Assembly: GCA_012838235.1 (NCBI GenBank)
Contig: DUPQ01000009.1
Coordinates: 1-64,000 of the forward strand
Direction: 5' to 3'
Length of the DNA stretch: 64,000 nucleotides
Source: Clostridiaceae bacterium
Lineage (GTDB): Bacteria > Bacillota > Clostridia > DUPQ01
Shown here: one piece after another, positions 20,001 through 28,287 of the stretch
Numbering within the stretch: the stretch's first letter is position 1
Layout: each line of letters starts with the position of its first letter
Position numbers and translations under genes: made by a program
Notes under the pieces: model-generated
Databases searched by the model: none
Seen by the model: only the letters and a program-made list of their open reading frames with translations
What the model was told of the DNA's origin: nothing

Positions 20001-20162
20001 CGGCTTGCCGTTAGCAGTCGGCGGACCGTCATAGAATGTGAAATGCTCACATCCCTCTCTGTTCTCTATACTTTTTTCGAAGACTCTGTTTTGCTTCCAG
20101 AACTCCAAAGTCTCCAATTCCCGCTTTACGAAATTCAAATCAGTTGATACTTTTTTATACAT
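17034..20162 (-). CDS. ileS: Isoleucyl-tRNA synthetase, IleS2 type
   Basis: Class I synthetase for tRNA-Ile. HIGH is in GKPHIGHILT (residues 55-58) and the KMSKS loop reads KMSKHKGN (about 592). The editing domain contains WTTTPWTLPSN. Length (1042), the KMSKH loop and the overall sequence style match the eukaryote-like IleRS2 class, which is generally less sensitive to mupirocin than IleRS1; that property is family knowledge, not something seen here. Two cysteine clusters (CPRCGTSLS, and CECGHREA with CPKCSAMM) are internal zinc-type sites. AGAGGA precedes the ATG. The gene is controlled by the T-box leader directly upstream. Confidence 0.96.
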   Translation of the reverse strand: MYKKVSTDLNFVKRELETLEFWKQNRVFEKSIENREGCEHFTFYDGPPTANGKPHIGHILTRVIKDIIPRYKTMKGYKVLRKAGWDTHGLPVELEVEKMLGLDGKDDIERYGIEPFIKKCKESVWKYKGEWEKMSDRVGFWADMENPYITYDNNYIESEWWALKKIWDMGLLYKGHKVVPYCPRCGTSLSSHEVAQGYKDITDKTIYVKFKVKDTADTYFMAWTTTPWTLPSNVALTVGAKFDYAKVKYNNEYIIVAKQLVPSVFEGSDYEIVSTVKGKELEYMKYEPLFDFVDEDAKKEGFYVCLGDFVTLTDGTGIVHTAPAFGEDDSIIGKKYNLPFLQMVDEAGHMVEQTGFIKGLFVKDADKIIIGDLDKRGLLFKSSEIVHSYPFCWRCDTPLIYYARSTWFIKMTAIRDSLLKNNDKINWMPATIKDGRFGNFLRAVVDWGISRERYWGTPLPIWECECGHREAIGSIAELKEKAVDCPKDIELHKPYIDNVHLKCPKCSAMMKRVAEVIDCWFDSGSMPFAQHHYPFENKQVFEQGFPADFISEALDQTRGWFYTLHAISCLLFDSPAYKNCIVLGLVQDKEGQKMSKHKGNVVDPWDVLENQGADAVRWYFYTVSAPWLPSRFHDKAVTEGQRKFMGTLWNTYAFYVLYAEIDKFNPLKYRMKKDTLCLMDRWILSKLNTLVKNTDKNLVNYRIFEASREIQEFTDQLSNWYVRRSRERYWGSEETQDKINAYLTLYTALVTLAKLAAPFTPFITEQIYGNLVVNLDKSAPISVHLTDYPVCDESLIDKEMENQMEELLKVIVVARSLRNISGIKNRQPLRNLYISSEKKLNQEYIELLKDELNIKDITYVTDASMFIDYSLKPQLRTLGKKYGRLLPAISEHLKSADGAHVMGLFEKGLNYEFTVEGNAVVLEKDDVLSETKEKDGLISQSDNGITVVLDINLDEQLIEEGYVREIVSKIQTMRKDAGYDVTDKITVYIESSDMLEKLVVKNFPSIMKDVLATGIAKAADDSFYCATWDINGVQADIKIKRV

Positions 20163-20190
20163 AACTTCCTCTTTCCGGCTTAATGCCTAT

Positions 20191-20224
20191 AAAAAAACTC
20201 TCTCATCTCAAGGGACGAAAGAGT
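20191..20224 (-). terminator. Intrinsic terminator of the T-box leader
   Basis: The minus strand reads ACTCTTTCGTC, a 6-nt loop, then GATGAGAGAGT and a run of seven T. The 11-bp stem contains two G-U pairs. Its 5' arm follows the T-box sequence, so it competes with the antiterminator. Confidence 0.88.
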
Positions 20225-20413
20225 ATTCGCGGTACCACCCAAGTTGCTTATAAAAGCCGCTTAATTACGATAACGGTCTGTTCCGGGTTACCTTACTGCT
20301 TGTATTCGGGTAACCGGCTCCCCGATGATTTTCAACATGCCTGCCTGTATGTTTGCACCGACCACATACTCTCTTGAAGGATAAGCATATTTACTCTTCG
20401 GATCCTTGCTTTT
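20191..20413 (-). promoter_or_regulatory. T-box riboswitch leader of ileS
   Basis: The minus-strand leader holds the T-box sequence TTGGGTGGTACCGCGAA (20226-20242), whose core pairs with the tRNA acceptor end. A terminator hairpin follows it directly and the ileS ATG comes about 30 nt later. In the stem I region GAAAATCATCGGGGA contains two tandem ATC triplets (20324-20329) that would serve as the isoleucine specifier; which one is used was not determined. Uncharged tRNA-Ile should favour the antiterminator and read-through. Confidence 0.92.
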
Positions 20414-20419
20414 CAGTAT

Positions 20420-20449
20420 ATTATAAGCATATGTCATATTAATTGTCAA
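20420..20449 (-). promoter_or_regulatory. Sigma-A promoter of ileS
   Basis: Minus-strand consensus TTGACA, 18-nt spacer, consensus TATAAT. The -35 box and part of the spacer lie inside the last codons of ftsY, so ileS has its own start immediately behind the ftsY operon. Confidence 0.8.
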
Positions 20450-21368
20450 ACAATGCTTCTATAAAACTTTTTCCGTCAAACGGTCGCAAATCGTCCGCTT
20501 TTTCACCTATACCGATATACTTCACCGGAATATCCAGTTCATTGCAGATGGATATTACCATTCCGCCCTTTGCCGTACCGTCCAGTTTTGTCAGTATTAT
20601 TCCGTCTATCTTTACGTATTCGTTGAATACCCTTGCCTGTACCAATGAATTTTGCCCTGCCGATGCATCAATTACCAATAGTGTTTCCACTATCGCATCG
20701 GGAGCCTCTTTGCCTATTACCCTGCTTATCTTTTTAAGTTCTTCCATCAGATTGCTCTTGGTGTGCAATCTTCCCGCAGTATCGCAGATTAAGACATCCG
20801 CTCCCCTTTTTACCGATGCATGAATTGCATCATATACAACGGCACCTGGGTCAGCACCGCTTTTATGTGCCACTATGTCCACACCGGTTCTTTTTGCCCA
20901 CTCGATTAACTGTTCAGACGCCGCCGCCCGGAAAGTATCGGCCGCTGCAAGCAGAACTTTTTTGTTGTGCCCGGTCAACATTCCCGCAAGTTTGCCTATG
21001 GAAGTAGTTTTACCCGTTCCGTTTACTCCCACTACAAGAATGATGTTCAATTTGTCTTTATAATCATCCTTCAATGCATTGAGAGTCGTATTGCTGTTTT
21101 TTGTTATCATATCCATAAGTTTCTTTTTCAACAAATCCCTAATCTGTTTAGGATCGCTGATATTGTTAATCTTAACTTCCTGTTTCAGCTGCTCGGTAAT
21201 CTGCATTACGGTATCTATTGCAATATCACTCTCAATCAACACTTCTTCCAGTTGTTCGAATAACTCTTCATCAATTTTGCGAAAGGATGCCAGAAGTTTA
21301 TCAATCTGTTTAGTGAGTTTTTCTTTTGTTGCGGAAAGACCTTCTTTTAATCGTCGAAAAAAACTCAT
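20439..21368 (-). CDS. ftsY: Signal recognition particle receptor FtsY
   Basis: SRP-type GTPase that docks ribosome-SRP complexes at the membrane. The NG domain shows G1 VVGVNGTGKTTSIGKLAG, DTFRAAASEQL, G3 DTAGR and G4 TKLDGTAKGG. The acidic A domain of enterobacterial FtsY is absent; with 309 residues it has the short Gram-positive form, beginning directly with the N domain. The ATG follows the smc stop by one base (TAA-T-ATG). The rnc-smc-ftsY order is the classic Firmicute arrangement. Confidence 0.97.
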   Translation of the reverse strand: MSFFRRLKEGLSATKEKLTKQIDKLLASFRKIDEELFEQLEEVLIESDIAIDTVMQITEQLKQEVKINNISDPKQIRDLLKKKLMDMITKNSNTTLNALKDDYKDKLNIILVVGVNGTGKTTSIGKLAGMLTGHNKKVLLAAADTFRAAASEQLIEWAKRTGVDIVAHKSGADPGAVVYDAIHASVKRGADVLICDTAGRLHTKSNLMEELKKISRVIGKEAPDAIVETLLVIDASAGQNSLVQARVFNEYVKIDGIILTKLDGTAKGGMVISICNELDIPVKYIGIGEKADDLRPFDGKSFIEALFDN

Positions 21369-21369
21369 A

Positions 21370-24300
21370 TTATTCGGTAATCTTCATGGATACTACTTTG
21401 GTTATACCGTGTTCCTGCATAGTGACACCGTATATCGTATCGGCATTCTCCATGGTCCCCTTTCTGTGTGTTATAAGAACAAATTGTGTATTACTCTTAT
21501 GCTCGTTGAGATATTTGCAGTACTTGAGTACGTTATTGTCGTCCAATGATGTATCTATTTCGTCGAATACACAGAACGGAGAGGGATTGAGCTTCAGCAT
21601 GGCAAATACCAAAGCTATTGCGGTGAAAGCCTTTTCTCCTCCCGACAGCAGCATCATGTTCTGCAACTTCTTTCCGGGCGGTTGTGCGATTATATCTATA
21701 CCGCATTCCAGAATGTCCGATTGGTCGGTAAGCTCCAGTTTTGCCTGACCTCCCTCAAACAGTCTGGCAAAAATCTCGTTGAAATTATCATTGATTATTT
21801 CAAATTTCTCTTTGAAGATTTTCCTCATTACCGTATTCATTTCATTAACCGTTTTATACAGGTCTTCTTTGGACTTCTCTATATCCTCTTTTTGTGTTGT
21901 AAAGAATCTGTATCGTTCATTGGTTTTGGCATAATCTTCAATGGAATGAATATTTACCGGACCCAACTGCTTTATAATGTTCCTTGCCTCGGCTATTTCT
22001 TTTCTGGCCTCGGTTATGTTTTCTATCTCGCCGTGTCTTTGTAATGCCTCGTTGTGAGTTAAATTGTATTCGTCCCACATACGTTCTTTCATTGCCGTCA
22101 TCTCGGCATCGGTTTTCGCCTTATTCACTTCAATGGAAGAAATCTTATTGGACAGCAGCATTATATCCCTGTTGACATCGGTAATATTCTGAATGTATTT
22201 CTCGTTCTCTTGGGATAACTTCTTTCTCTTGTTCTGCAATTCCTGTATAGCCTTATTCTTTTCTTTCTCAACTTTCTCGGGATTACTTATGTTTTTGGAC
22301 TTTGTCTGTATCTTATCCTGAAGGTCGGCTTTTATTTCTTTAAGTTGCTCGTTTCTCTTTATCAGTTCATTACGCTTAACGGTAAGAGCCTGTTTTTCAA
22401 AACCTATCCTTATTAGCGATTCATCGTTGTTCTTGAGGCTTTCTTCTATGGAATTAACCGAAACCTTCATATCGGATATATCCAGATAAATATTATCTCT
22501 CTTTGCCGACTGTTCTTTATGTCCTTCTTCATACTCGTTAATCTTAAGTTTATCCTTTTCAATCTGCTCACTTAACGCATCTATCTGATTATTGAGTATC
22601 GCTATCTTATCGTCATACCCGTGATATTTATCCGTTAACTCTTTCTTTCTGTTCTTTGTGGCATTCAGTGCATCCGTATTACTTTTATATGCTTCATCAA
22701 GTGCGGATATTGCCGATTCCAGCTTGGCTGTAAGCATATTGCCTTCAATAATACATTGCTCCGTCTTGTCTATATCCGAAGCCAATTCCGATGCCTGTTT
22801 AGACATGGAACGACTCTGTGTAACCGACTGTTCCAGTTTTTCTTTGTGTGCAGCTATTTCACTCTCCAGACGATCCAGTTGCTTGTGTCTTCCCAGCAGC
22901 CCCACCTTACCTACATTCTGAGTACCGCCGGTTATGGAGCCGCCGGTATTGAAAAACTCTCCGGTAAGCGTTACAAGTTTATACCTGCTCTGTGTTTTTC
23001 TTGCTATAAGTACGGCATTGTCGTAAGTGTCTACAACTAATATTCTGCCTAAAAGATTCTTTGCTATATTTTCATACTTCGAATCATATTCTAATAATTT
23101 ATATGCAACATCAATAACACCTTTATATGACAGTATTTCTCTTTCTTCATCTTTGTTAAACTGATTGGGGCGCACCGAACTTACCGGCAGGAATGTCACT
23201 CGTCCCAGCTTGTTTTCTTTTAAGAAAGCAATAGCCGCCTTTGCCGCCTCTTCATCCTCCACTACGACATTCTGAATATTTCCGCCTAACGCCGCTTCAA
23301 TGGCCGTGTTATATATCTCTTCGGTACCCATAAGTTTGGCAACCACATCCACTATTCCGTTAAGAGATTTATTTTCCAGCACCGCTTTTACATCCTGCTT
23401 ATAACCGTGCATCTGCTTTTCCATGTCGTATATAAGTTTGTAGTTGCTTTGCAGTATCTCTATATTGGTTTTAAGATTACGCTCTGCCGATTCCGCCTGC
23501 TCCATACGTTTTTGCAGTAATGCGTACTCGGTCTTGCTTTTATCTCTTCTTGAGGCCAGCTGCTCTTGCTGCTTCTTGGCGGCAATGTTTTTGCTCTGAT
23601 TGTCCTGCTTTGCTAATAGTATTGAATCATTCTCCAACACCTTTTTGTTTATATCGTTATCCATCATGTCCAGCTGAGTCTTCAGAGCATTCTTTTCATT
23701 GATGACATTATTTAATACGAGTTTACTGTCGGAAGTCTCTTCTATATGTCTCATTAAAGATGCTTTCACACCTTCCAGTATTTTCTCGCTTCCGCTCAGC
23801 GATGCCGTAATGCTTTCCGCCTGTGCGGTCAATAAATCCAATTTCTCTTTATAGCTTGTGTATTGATTTTCCAGATACTTCCTTCTGTCTTCTTTTGTAA
23901 GGTAATCTTTGGACAGTTCATTCTCTCTTAATTGATATTCTTCTATTTCTTTGCCGTTTTTTATAAGTTCACTGTCGGCATTGGACAATCGCTCGTTGCA
24001 TAATATTATTTCATGTCTTTGTGACTCCAAGTCTCTTAAAAAGGTGTTCAATTCATCTTTGAGGTTTTGTTCCTGTTCCTCATACCGGTTGATGATATTA
24101 ATACTGTCCCTGTTTTCCTGCTTTATATTCTCCAATTCCGACTCTCTGGTCAAAATGTCTTCCGACAAAACCTGTATATCCTGTTCGTATTTCTGAATGC
24201 GTTTCTGATACATCTGCAGATTATTCAGATACAGTCCCACTTCATTAACTTTCAGTATCTCGTATACTCTTAAGTATTCCTTTGCTTTCTCGGCCTGTAA

Positions 24301-24918
24301 TCTTAACGGCTCCAACTGGTTTTCTATTTCACTTATGATATCGGTTATTCTTACAAGGTTTTCTTCGGTGTTTGAAAGCTTACGTAATGCTTCCAGTTTC
24401 TTCTGTTTGTATTTCATAATACCGGCAGCTTCCTCAAAGATACCTCTTCTTTCCAGGCTGTTGCTGTCAACGATATCTTTTATTTCATTCTGCCCTATGA
24501 TAGAGTATCCTTCTTTACCTACCCCGGTATCGAAGAACATCATCTGAATATCTTTCAGACGACAGCTCTTATCGTTAACGGAATAATCCGATTCACCGGA
24601 ACGGTACAGTCTTCTGGTAATCTTGACATCCTCGAAATCCACCGCCAGATGCTTGTCACTGTTATCAAAGTATAGAGAAACTTCGGCAAAACCGACCGGT
24701 CTTCTGTATTGAGTACCTGAGAATATCATGTCACTCATATTACCGCCTCTTAACTGCTTGGAACTTTGCGAACCTAAAACCCACCTTATCGCATCGGCAA
24801 TATTACTCTTTCCGCTCCCGTTGGGACCTACTATTGCGGTTATACCTTTGTTAAATTCCAACACTGTTCTTGTTGCAAAGGATTTGAATCCCTGCAATTC
24901 CACTTTTTTAAGAATCAT
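21370..24918 (-). CDS. smc: Chromosome segregation protein SMC
   Basis: Condensin ATPase of 1182 residues. The N-terminal head carries Walker A GPNGSGKSNI (about 32-41). A long coiled coil is interrupted by the hinge (about 500-660; NGIVDVVAKLM, GRILVVDTYDNAV and GGSITGGTQNVGK are recognisable). The C-terminal head has the ABC signature LLSGGEKAFTAIAL and Walker B FCVFDEIDTSLDD. It overlaps the end of rnc by 11 nt. No scpA or scpB lies in the window. Confidence 0.98.
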   Translation of the reverse strand: MILKKVELQGFKSFATRTVLEFNKGITAIVGPNGSGKSNIADAIRWVLGSQSSKQLRGGNMSDMIFSGTQYRRPVGFAEVSLYFDNSDKHLAVDFEDVKITRRLYRSGESDYSVNDKSCRLKDIQMMFFDTGVGKEGYSIIGQNEIKDIVDSNSLERRGIFEEAAGIMKYKQKKLEALRKLSNTEENLVRITDIISEIENQLEPLRLQAEKAKEYLRVYEILKVNEVGLYLNNLQMYQKRIQKYEQDIQVLSEDILTRESELENIKQENRDSINIINRYEEQEQNLKDELNTFLRDLESQRHEIILCNERLSNADSELIKNGKEIEEYQLRENELSKDYLTKEDRRKYLENQYTSYKEKLDLLTAQAESITASLSGSEKILEGVKASLMRHIEETSDSKLVLNNVINEKNALKTQLDMMDNDINKKVLENDSILLAKQDNQSKNIAAKKQQEQLASRRDKSKTEYALLQKRMEQAESAERNLKTNIEILQSNYKLIYDMEKQMHGYKQDVKAVLENKSLNGIVDVVAKLMGTEEIYNTAIEAALGGNIQNVVVEDEEAAKAAIAFLKENKLGRVTFLPVSSVRPNQFNKDEEREILSYKGVIDVAYKLLEYDSKYENIAKNLLGRILVVDTYDNAVLIARKTQSRYKLVTLTGEFFNTGGSITGGTQNVGKVGLLGRHKQLDRLESEIAAHKEKLEQSVTQSRSMSKQASELASDIDKTEQCIIEGNMLTAKLESAISALDEAYKSNTDALNATKNRKKELTDKYHGYDDKIAILNNQIDALSEQIEKDKLKINEYEEGHKEQSAKRDNIYLDISDMKVSVNSIEESLKNNDESLIRIGFEKQALTVKRNELIKRNEQLKEIKADLQDKIQTKSKNISNPEKVEKEKNKAIQELQNKRKKLSQENEKYIQNITDVNRDIMLLSNKISSIEVNKAKTDAEMTAMKERMWDEYNLTHNEALQRHGEIENITEARKEIAEARNIIKQLGPVNIHSIEDYAKTNERYRFFTTQKEDIEKSKEDLYKTVNEMNTVMRKIFKEKFEIINDNFNEIFARLFEGGQAKLELTDQSDILECGIDIIAQPPGKKLQNMMLLSGGEKAFTAIALVFAMLKLNPSPFCVFDEIDTSLDDNNVLKYCKYLNEHKSNTQFVLITHRKGTMENADTIYGVTMQEHGITKVVSMKITE

Positions 24919-25672
24919 AATTATCTAAACCTTTTTTCTCAATATTCTCCAAAGCATCTTTTGCAGCAGCCTGCTGTGCTTCCTTTTTTGTTTTTCCTAT
25001 ACCTTTTCCGTACGGTTTCCCTGTAATTATAACTTCAACAAGGAATGTTTTGTCATGAGGCGGTCCTTTTTCTCCTTTAACCAGATATTTGGGCTCTTCC
25101 TGATATCTGGACTGTACAAAATGCTGTAATTTCGTTTTGTGATCATTATTATCACCCGACCTGATATATTCTACAATAAACTCGTTCAAATTGGAAATAA
25201 TAAAAGGTCGGACATATTTAAATCCCGAATCCAAATACATTGCACCTATCAGCGACTCGAATGCATCGGCTATAACCGACTTGTTTGTATTGACGGACGA
25301 ACTTACGGCTGACGAACCGATAAGTATATATTTGTCTATTCCCAATCGTTTGCTTACTTTGGATAATGATTCCTCACACACCGCATAAGCTCTTGTTACC
25401 GTCATCTCACCTTCCTGCAAATAGTTGTGAGTTCTGAAAAGAAAATCCGATATAACCAGAGAAAGAACCGAATCACCCAAAAACTCCAGTTTTTCGTAAT
25501 TTTCCGTTTTGTCGTATGAGCTGTGTTTTAAGGCGGTAGACAGCAATGATTTATCCTTAAAAGAATAACCTATAGCTTTCTCTACCGATGCTATTGATTT
25601 ATCTATCACTTTTTCCATTTTACCTGTATCCGATATGCATACCTCTTGTAATTGGAGAATATCCGGTTGCAA
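24908..25672 (-). CDS. rnc: Ribonuclease III
   Basis: Double-strand-specific endoribonuclease. The catalytic signature is YEKLEFLGDSVLSLV (about residues 60-74 of the track protein), the second acidic site is DAFESLIGAMYLD, and a C-terminal double-stranded-RNA-binding domain ends with KKEAQQAAAKDALENI. Two starts are possible: TTG 25672 with GAGG about 7 nt upstream, or ATG 25618 with a weaker CAGGT. The ATG version (236 residues) is closer to the usual length. It is separated from acpP by a hairpin and runs into smc. Confidence 0.95.
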   Translation of the reverse strand: MQPDILQLQEVCISDTGKMEKVIDKSIASVEKAIGYSFKDKSLLSTALKHSSYDKTENYEKLEFLGDSVLSLVISDFLFRTHNYLQEGEMTVTRAYAVCEESLSKVSKRLGIDKYILIGSSAVSSSVNTNKSVIADAFESLIGAMYLDSGFKYVRPFIISNLNEFIVEYIRSGDNNDHKTKLQHFVQSRYQEEPKYLVKGEKGPPHDKTFLVEVIITGKPYGKGIGKTKKEAQQAAAKDALENIEKKGLDNYDS

Positions 25673-25713
25673 AACTGCCTCATTTTCTTCAGATTTTTAA
25701 ATCTTAAGAAAAT

Positions 25714-25733
25714 AAGGCTATTGAAATAGCCTT
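25714..25733 (-). terminator. Hairpin behind acpP
   Basis: A perfect 8-bp stem AAGGCTAT/ATAGCCTT with a 4-nt loop follows the acpP stop by a few bases. On the minus strand it is followed by TATTTTCTT, a weak U tract. It may attenuate rather than fully stop transcription into rnc-smc-ftsY. Confidence 0.55.
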
Positions 25734-25740
25734 GATTCTC

Positions 25741-25968
25741 CTACCTGTTGCTTTCTATGTACTTTACGGCACTACCTACTGTGGTAATGTTCTCCGCTTC
25801 GGTATCGGGTATGGTAATCTTAAACTGATCTTCCATTGACATGATAAGTTCCACAATGTCCAATGAATCGGCTCCCAGATCTTCCACAAATGAAGATTCC
25901 ATTGTCACGTCGTCTGCCTCCACACCCAATTGTTCTACGATAATCGCTTTTACCTTCTCAAAAATCAT
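25741..25968 (-). CDS. acpP: Acyl carrier protein
   Basis: Carrier of acyl chains in fatty-acid synthesis. The phosphopantetheine site is in [14 protein letters not shown], with the serine about residue 36. I take ATG 25968, which has GGGAGGA 5-6 nt upstream, giving 75 residues, the normal ACP size; the track start adds 14 residues ([14 protein letters not shown]) without family support. It follows plsX in the fapR operon. Confidence 0.97.
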   Translation of the reverse strand: MIFEKVKAIIVEQLGVEADDVTMESSFVEDLGADSLDIVELIMSMEDQFKITIPDTEAENITTVGSAVKYIESNR

Positions 25969-26064
25969 TTTATCCTCCCGTCTCACGATGGACGTGTTTT
26001 TAATATTCATAATATTATTCCATCGTTAATATTAACCTTTTTTATATTAAAACGCAAATAGCGT

Positions 26065-27051
26065 TTAACATACAGCTCTCCTTATATTCCCCACTATATC
26101 ATTTTTTGCCAGCTTCACCGCTTTAAGCACCACATGCATTATTGTTTTGGCATTGGAACTTCCGTGTGATTTCAGTATTAAACCGTTTACTCCTAATATC
26201 GGTGCTCCGCCCATTATGTCGGGATTCAAATTATCTTTAAATTTCTTCATGTCAGGTCTTATCACTGATGCGGCAAGTTTGTGGAAAACATCCATACTGA
26301 ATACAGACTTCATTTTACTGAAAATATACGATGCGGTACCCTCCAGAACTTTAAGAGATACATTTCCCGTAAAACCGTCGGTTACAACAACATCCACAAC
26401 ACCTTCTACGATACTGTTCCCTTCTATACTGCCGTAATAGTTCAATCCCGACTGCTTTAAGAGTAGGTTGGCCTCTTTTACTTCCGCGCTTCCTTTTGTG
26501 TCTTCCGTTCCTATATTCAACAGCCCTATTAAAGGATTATCGCATTTTGTAACTATCTTCATGTATTCGGAACCGAATTTTGCGAACTGCACATAACTTT
26601 CAGGACGCAAATTGGAGTTCAGTCCGGCATCTATCAATAGAGCAAACTTTTCCCCGGAAGGAATCAATGCTCCCAAAGCCGGGCGTATTACTTTTTGCAT
26701 CCTGCCTGTTATCAGAAGAGAGCCTGTAAGCAGTGCACCGGTATTACCGGCGGATATTACCGCATCTCCGTTCCCTTCCCTCATCGCAGTAAGTGCTCTG
26801 ACCAAGGAAGAGTCCTTTTTGTTCTTAACCGCAACTGTGGGTGTATCTTTAAAAAGTATTACTTCCGAACAATGCTCTACTTTTATTCTCGATTTATCAT
26901 AGTTATAGTTGCAAAGTATATCGGCAATAATTTTGCTGTCACCGAATAAGGTTATATCAAAACCTTCTTCCGTCTTTATTGCATTTAAACATCCTATAAC
27001 TATTGCTTCCGGCGCATTGTCACCGCCCATAGCATCTACAAGTATATTCAT
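26065..27051 (-). CDS. plsX: Phosphate acyltransferase PlsX
   Basis: Makes acyl-phosphate from acyl-ACP at the start of phospholipid synthesis. The N-terminus ILVDAMGGDNAPEAIV is diagnostic, followed by ISAGNTGALLTG and the C-terminal MGGAPILGVNGLILKSHGSS. Length (328) is standard. GAGGA precedes the ATG. It lies 11 nt behind fapR, as in Bacillus, where PlsX is a member of the FapR regulon. Confidence 0.98.
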   Translation of the reverse strand: MNILVDAMGGDNAPEAIVIGCLNAIKTEEGFDITLFGDSKIIADILCNYNYDKSRIKVEHCSEVILFKDTPTVAVKNKKDSSLVRALTAMREGNGDAVISAGNTGALLTGSLLITGRMQKVIRPALGALIPSGEKFALLIDAGLNSNLRPESYVQFAKFGSEYMKIVTKCDNPLIGLLNIGTEDTKGSAEVKEANLLLKQSGLNYYGSIEGNSIVEGVVDVVVTDGFTGNVSLKVLEGTASYIFSKMKSVFSMDVFHKLAASVIRPDMKKFKDNLNPDIMGGAPILGVNGLILKSHGSSNAKTIMHVVLKAVKLAKNDIVGNIRRAVC

Positions 27052-27062
27052 AAATCCTCACA

Positions 27063-27599
27063 TCATACCGAAACCAAAATAAATTTGCTTCGGAAAATCT
27101 CTACATCCTCTCTGTAAACGAAAACCCATACAAAATAGTTATTCAGCCTTATTTGTGTTACTTTGGCCTGTGCGGTAAGTTTTTCATTGGCATATACCGG
27201 TTCCTTGTATTTAATATTTGCTACCCCTACCAGAGAAGCTTCTGCATCTATAACGGAAATAGCTACCGATTCCGCAAAGGAATACAGGTACTGACCTCTG
27301 ACTATATTGGTTTTCTTGAAAACCATATCCGCCGTTGTAACAAATTCCGCAGAAGCTCCTTCATTAAGTTTCAGATTTGTTATAGTTCCCACTATGTCCT
27401 CAGGTGCAAGCGATCTTACCGTGTCTTTTATTCTTTCACGAACCTGCTTTATTCCCAGTTCATTTCTGTAATTCCTTATACACGGTACCGATACTCCCAA
27501 AGCTTCGGCAAGCTGCTTATCGTTCATATACGGACTTTCCGAAAGCAATATCTGCAAATCTTCAAGTTTCTTCAGTTTTTTCAGTGTCGCCTTTGTCAT
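27063..27599 (-). CDS. fapR: FapR, malonyl-CoA-responsive lipid regulator
   Basis: Repressor of fatty-acid and phospholipid genes that releases DNA when malonyl-CoA binds. The N-terminal helix-turn-helix is DKQLAEALGVSVPCIRNYRNELGI (about residues 24-47). The C-terminal hot-dog domain ends with NNYFVWVFVYREDVEIFRSKF. Length (178) fits the family. The neighbourhood fapR-plsX-acpP-rnc-smc-ftsY matches Bacillus except that fabD and fabG are missing between plsX and acpP. A sequence resembling the FapR operator lies just upstream. Confidence 0.93.
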   Translation of the reverse strand: MTKATLKKLKKLEDLQILLSESPYMNDKQLAEALGVSVPCIRNYRNELGIKQVRERIKDTVRSLAPEDIVGTITNLKLNEGASAEFVTTADMVFKKTNIVRGQYLYSFAESVAISVIDAEASLVGVANIKYKEPVYANEKLTAQAKVTQIRLNNYFVWVFVYREDVEIFRSKFILVSV

Positions 27600-27620
27600 C
27601 CTTTTCCCTTCAAAACATTT

Positions 27621-27637
27621 TATTACCTGATAACAAA
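27621..27637. promoter_or_regulatory. Candidate FapR operator
   Basis: TATTACCTGATAACAAA closely resembles the Bacillus/Staphylococcus FapR box, which I recall from memory as TTAGTACC(T/A)GATACTAA, with the ACCTGATA core intact. It lies about 20 nt before the fapR ATG and just downstream of its -10 box, where a repressor would block transcription. This points to autoregulation. Confidence 0.6.
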
Positions 27638-27645
27638 TTTACATC

Positions 27646-27674
27646 AGTATATTCTATCCCACATACTTTGTAAA
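27646..27674 (-). promoter_or_regulatory. Promoter of the fapR-plsX-acpP operon
   Basis: Minus-strand TTTACA, 17-nt spacer, TATACT. Its predicted start site falls at the edge of the candidate FapR operator. Confidence 0.6.
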
Positions 27675-27723
27675 GAGATATACATTATTTTTCCTTAACT
27701 TTTCTCCGAAAATAAATGAAAAA

Positions 27724-28287
27724 TCAATCTTTAATGAACTTAATTGACTCCTTAACATATATAACTCCCGAATATACGGTAGCTATCAAAGCCAATGCGT
27801 AAACAATCTTAGGTATATACCAAAGATTGATATAAAAAGCGAGAAGATACAAGCATACACTGATTATCTGAAGATTGGTTTTAATCTTGCCGAATACATT
27901 AGCGGCAATCACTTCACCCTTTTCACTTACCACCAGTCTCAATCCGTCTACAATCAAGTCTCTGGCAATAATTATTACAACGGTATATGCCGCTATCTGT
28001 CCTCTTTCCACCAGTACAACCAATGCACTTGTGATAAGTATCTTATCGGCAATGGGATCTAAAAATTTACCCATATTTGTTATCAGTTTGTATTTCCTCG
28101 CCAGATATCCGTCAAAAAGGTCGGTTAAGGAAGCAATTACAAAAATTACCAACGCAATTAATGTACCGTACTGCTGATGAAAAGAAAAAACCGGTTCACT
28201 CAACCATTCCGGTGTGGGAACGGCAAATATGATGAAAAAAGGTATCAATATTATTCTTATCAGAGTAAGTTTATTCGCTATATTCAT
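27724..28287 (-). CDS. pgsA: CDP-diacylglycerol-glycerol-3-phosphate phosphatidyltransferase
   Basis: Membrane enzyme committing CDP-diacylglycerol to phosphatidylglycerol. The CDP-alcohol phosphatidyltransferase signature D-G-x2-A-R-x8-G-x3-D-x3-D is complete in DGYLARKYKLITNMGKFLDPIADK. About five hydrophobic helices are visible in 187 residues. Its ATG overlaps the rimO stop by 4 nt, so it is translated as part of the recA-recX-rimO-pgsA unit. Confidence 0.95.
   Translation of the reverse strand: MNIANKLTLIRIILIPFFIIFAVPTPEWLSEPVFSFHQQYGTLIALVIFVIASLTDLFDGYLARKYKLITNMGKFLDPIADKILITSALVVLVERGQIAAYTVVIIIARDLIVDGLRLVVSEKGEVIAANVFGKIKTNLQIISVCLYLLAFYINLWYIPKIVYALALIATVYSGVIYVKESIKFIKD

Noticed and set aside
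20443-20823. 126-aa plus-strand ORF opposite ftsY
   Set aside because: Low-complexity serine/proline/threonine-rich translation antisense to a fully conserved ftsY; a shadow ORF. The same applies to the many other antisense ORFs in the track, for example 27153-27698 and 30599-31051.
24908-25672. Two separate starts for RNase III as evidence of two isoforms
   Set aside because: TTG 25672 and ATG 25618 are both plausible, but choosing between them needs homologue comparison; there is no sign of deliberate dual initiation.
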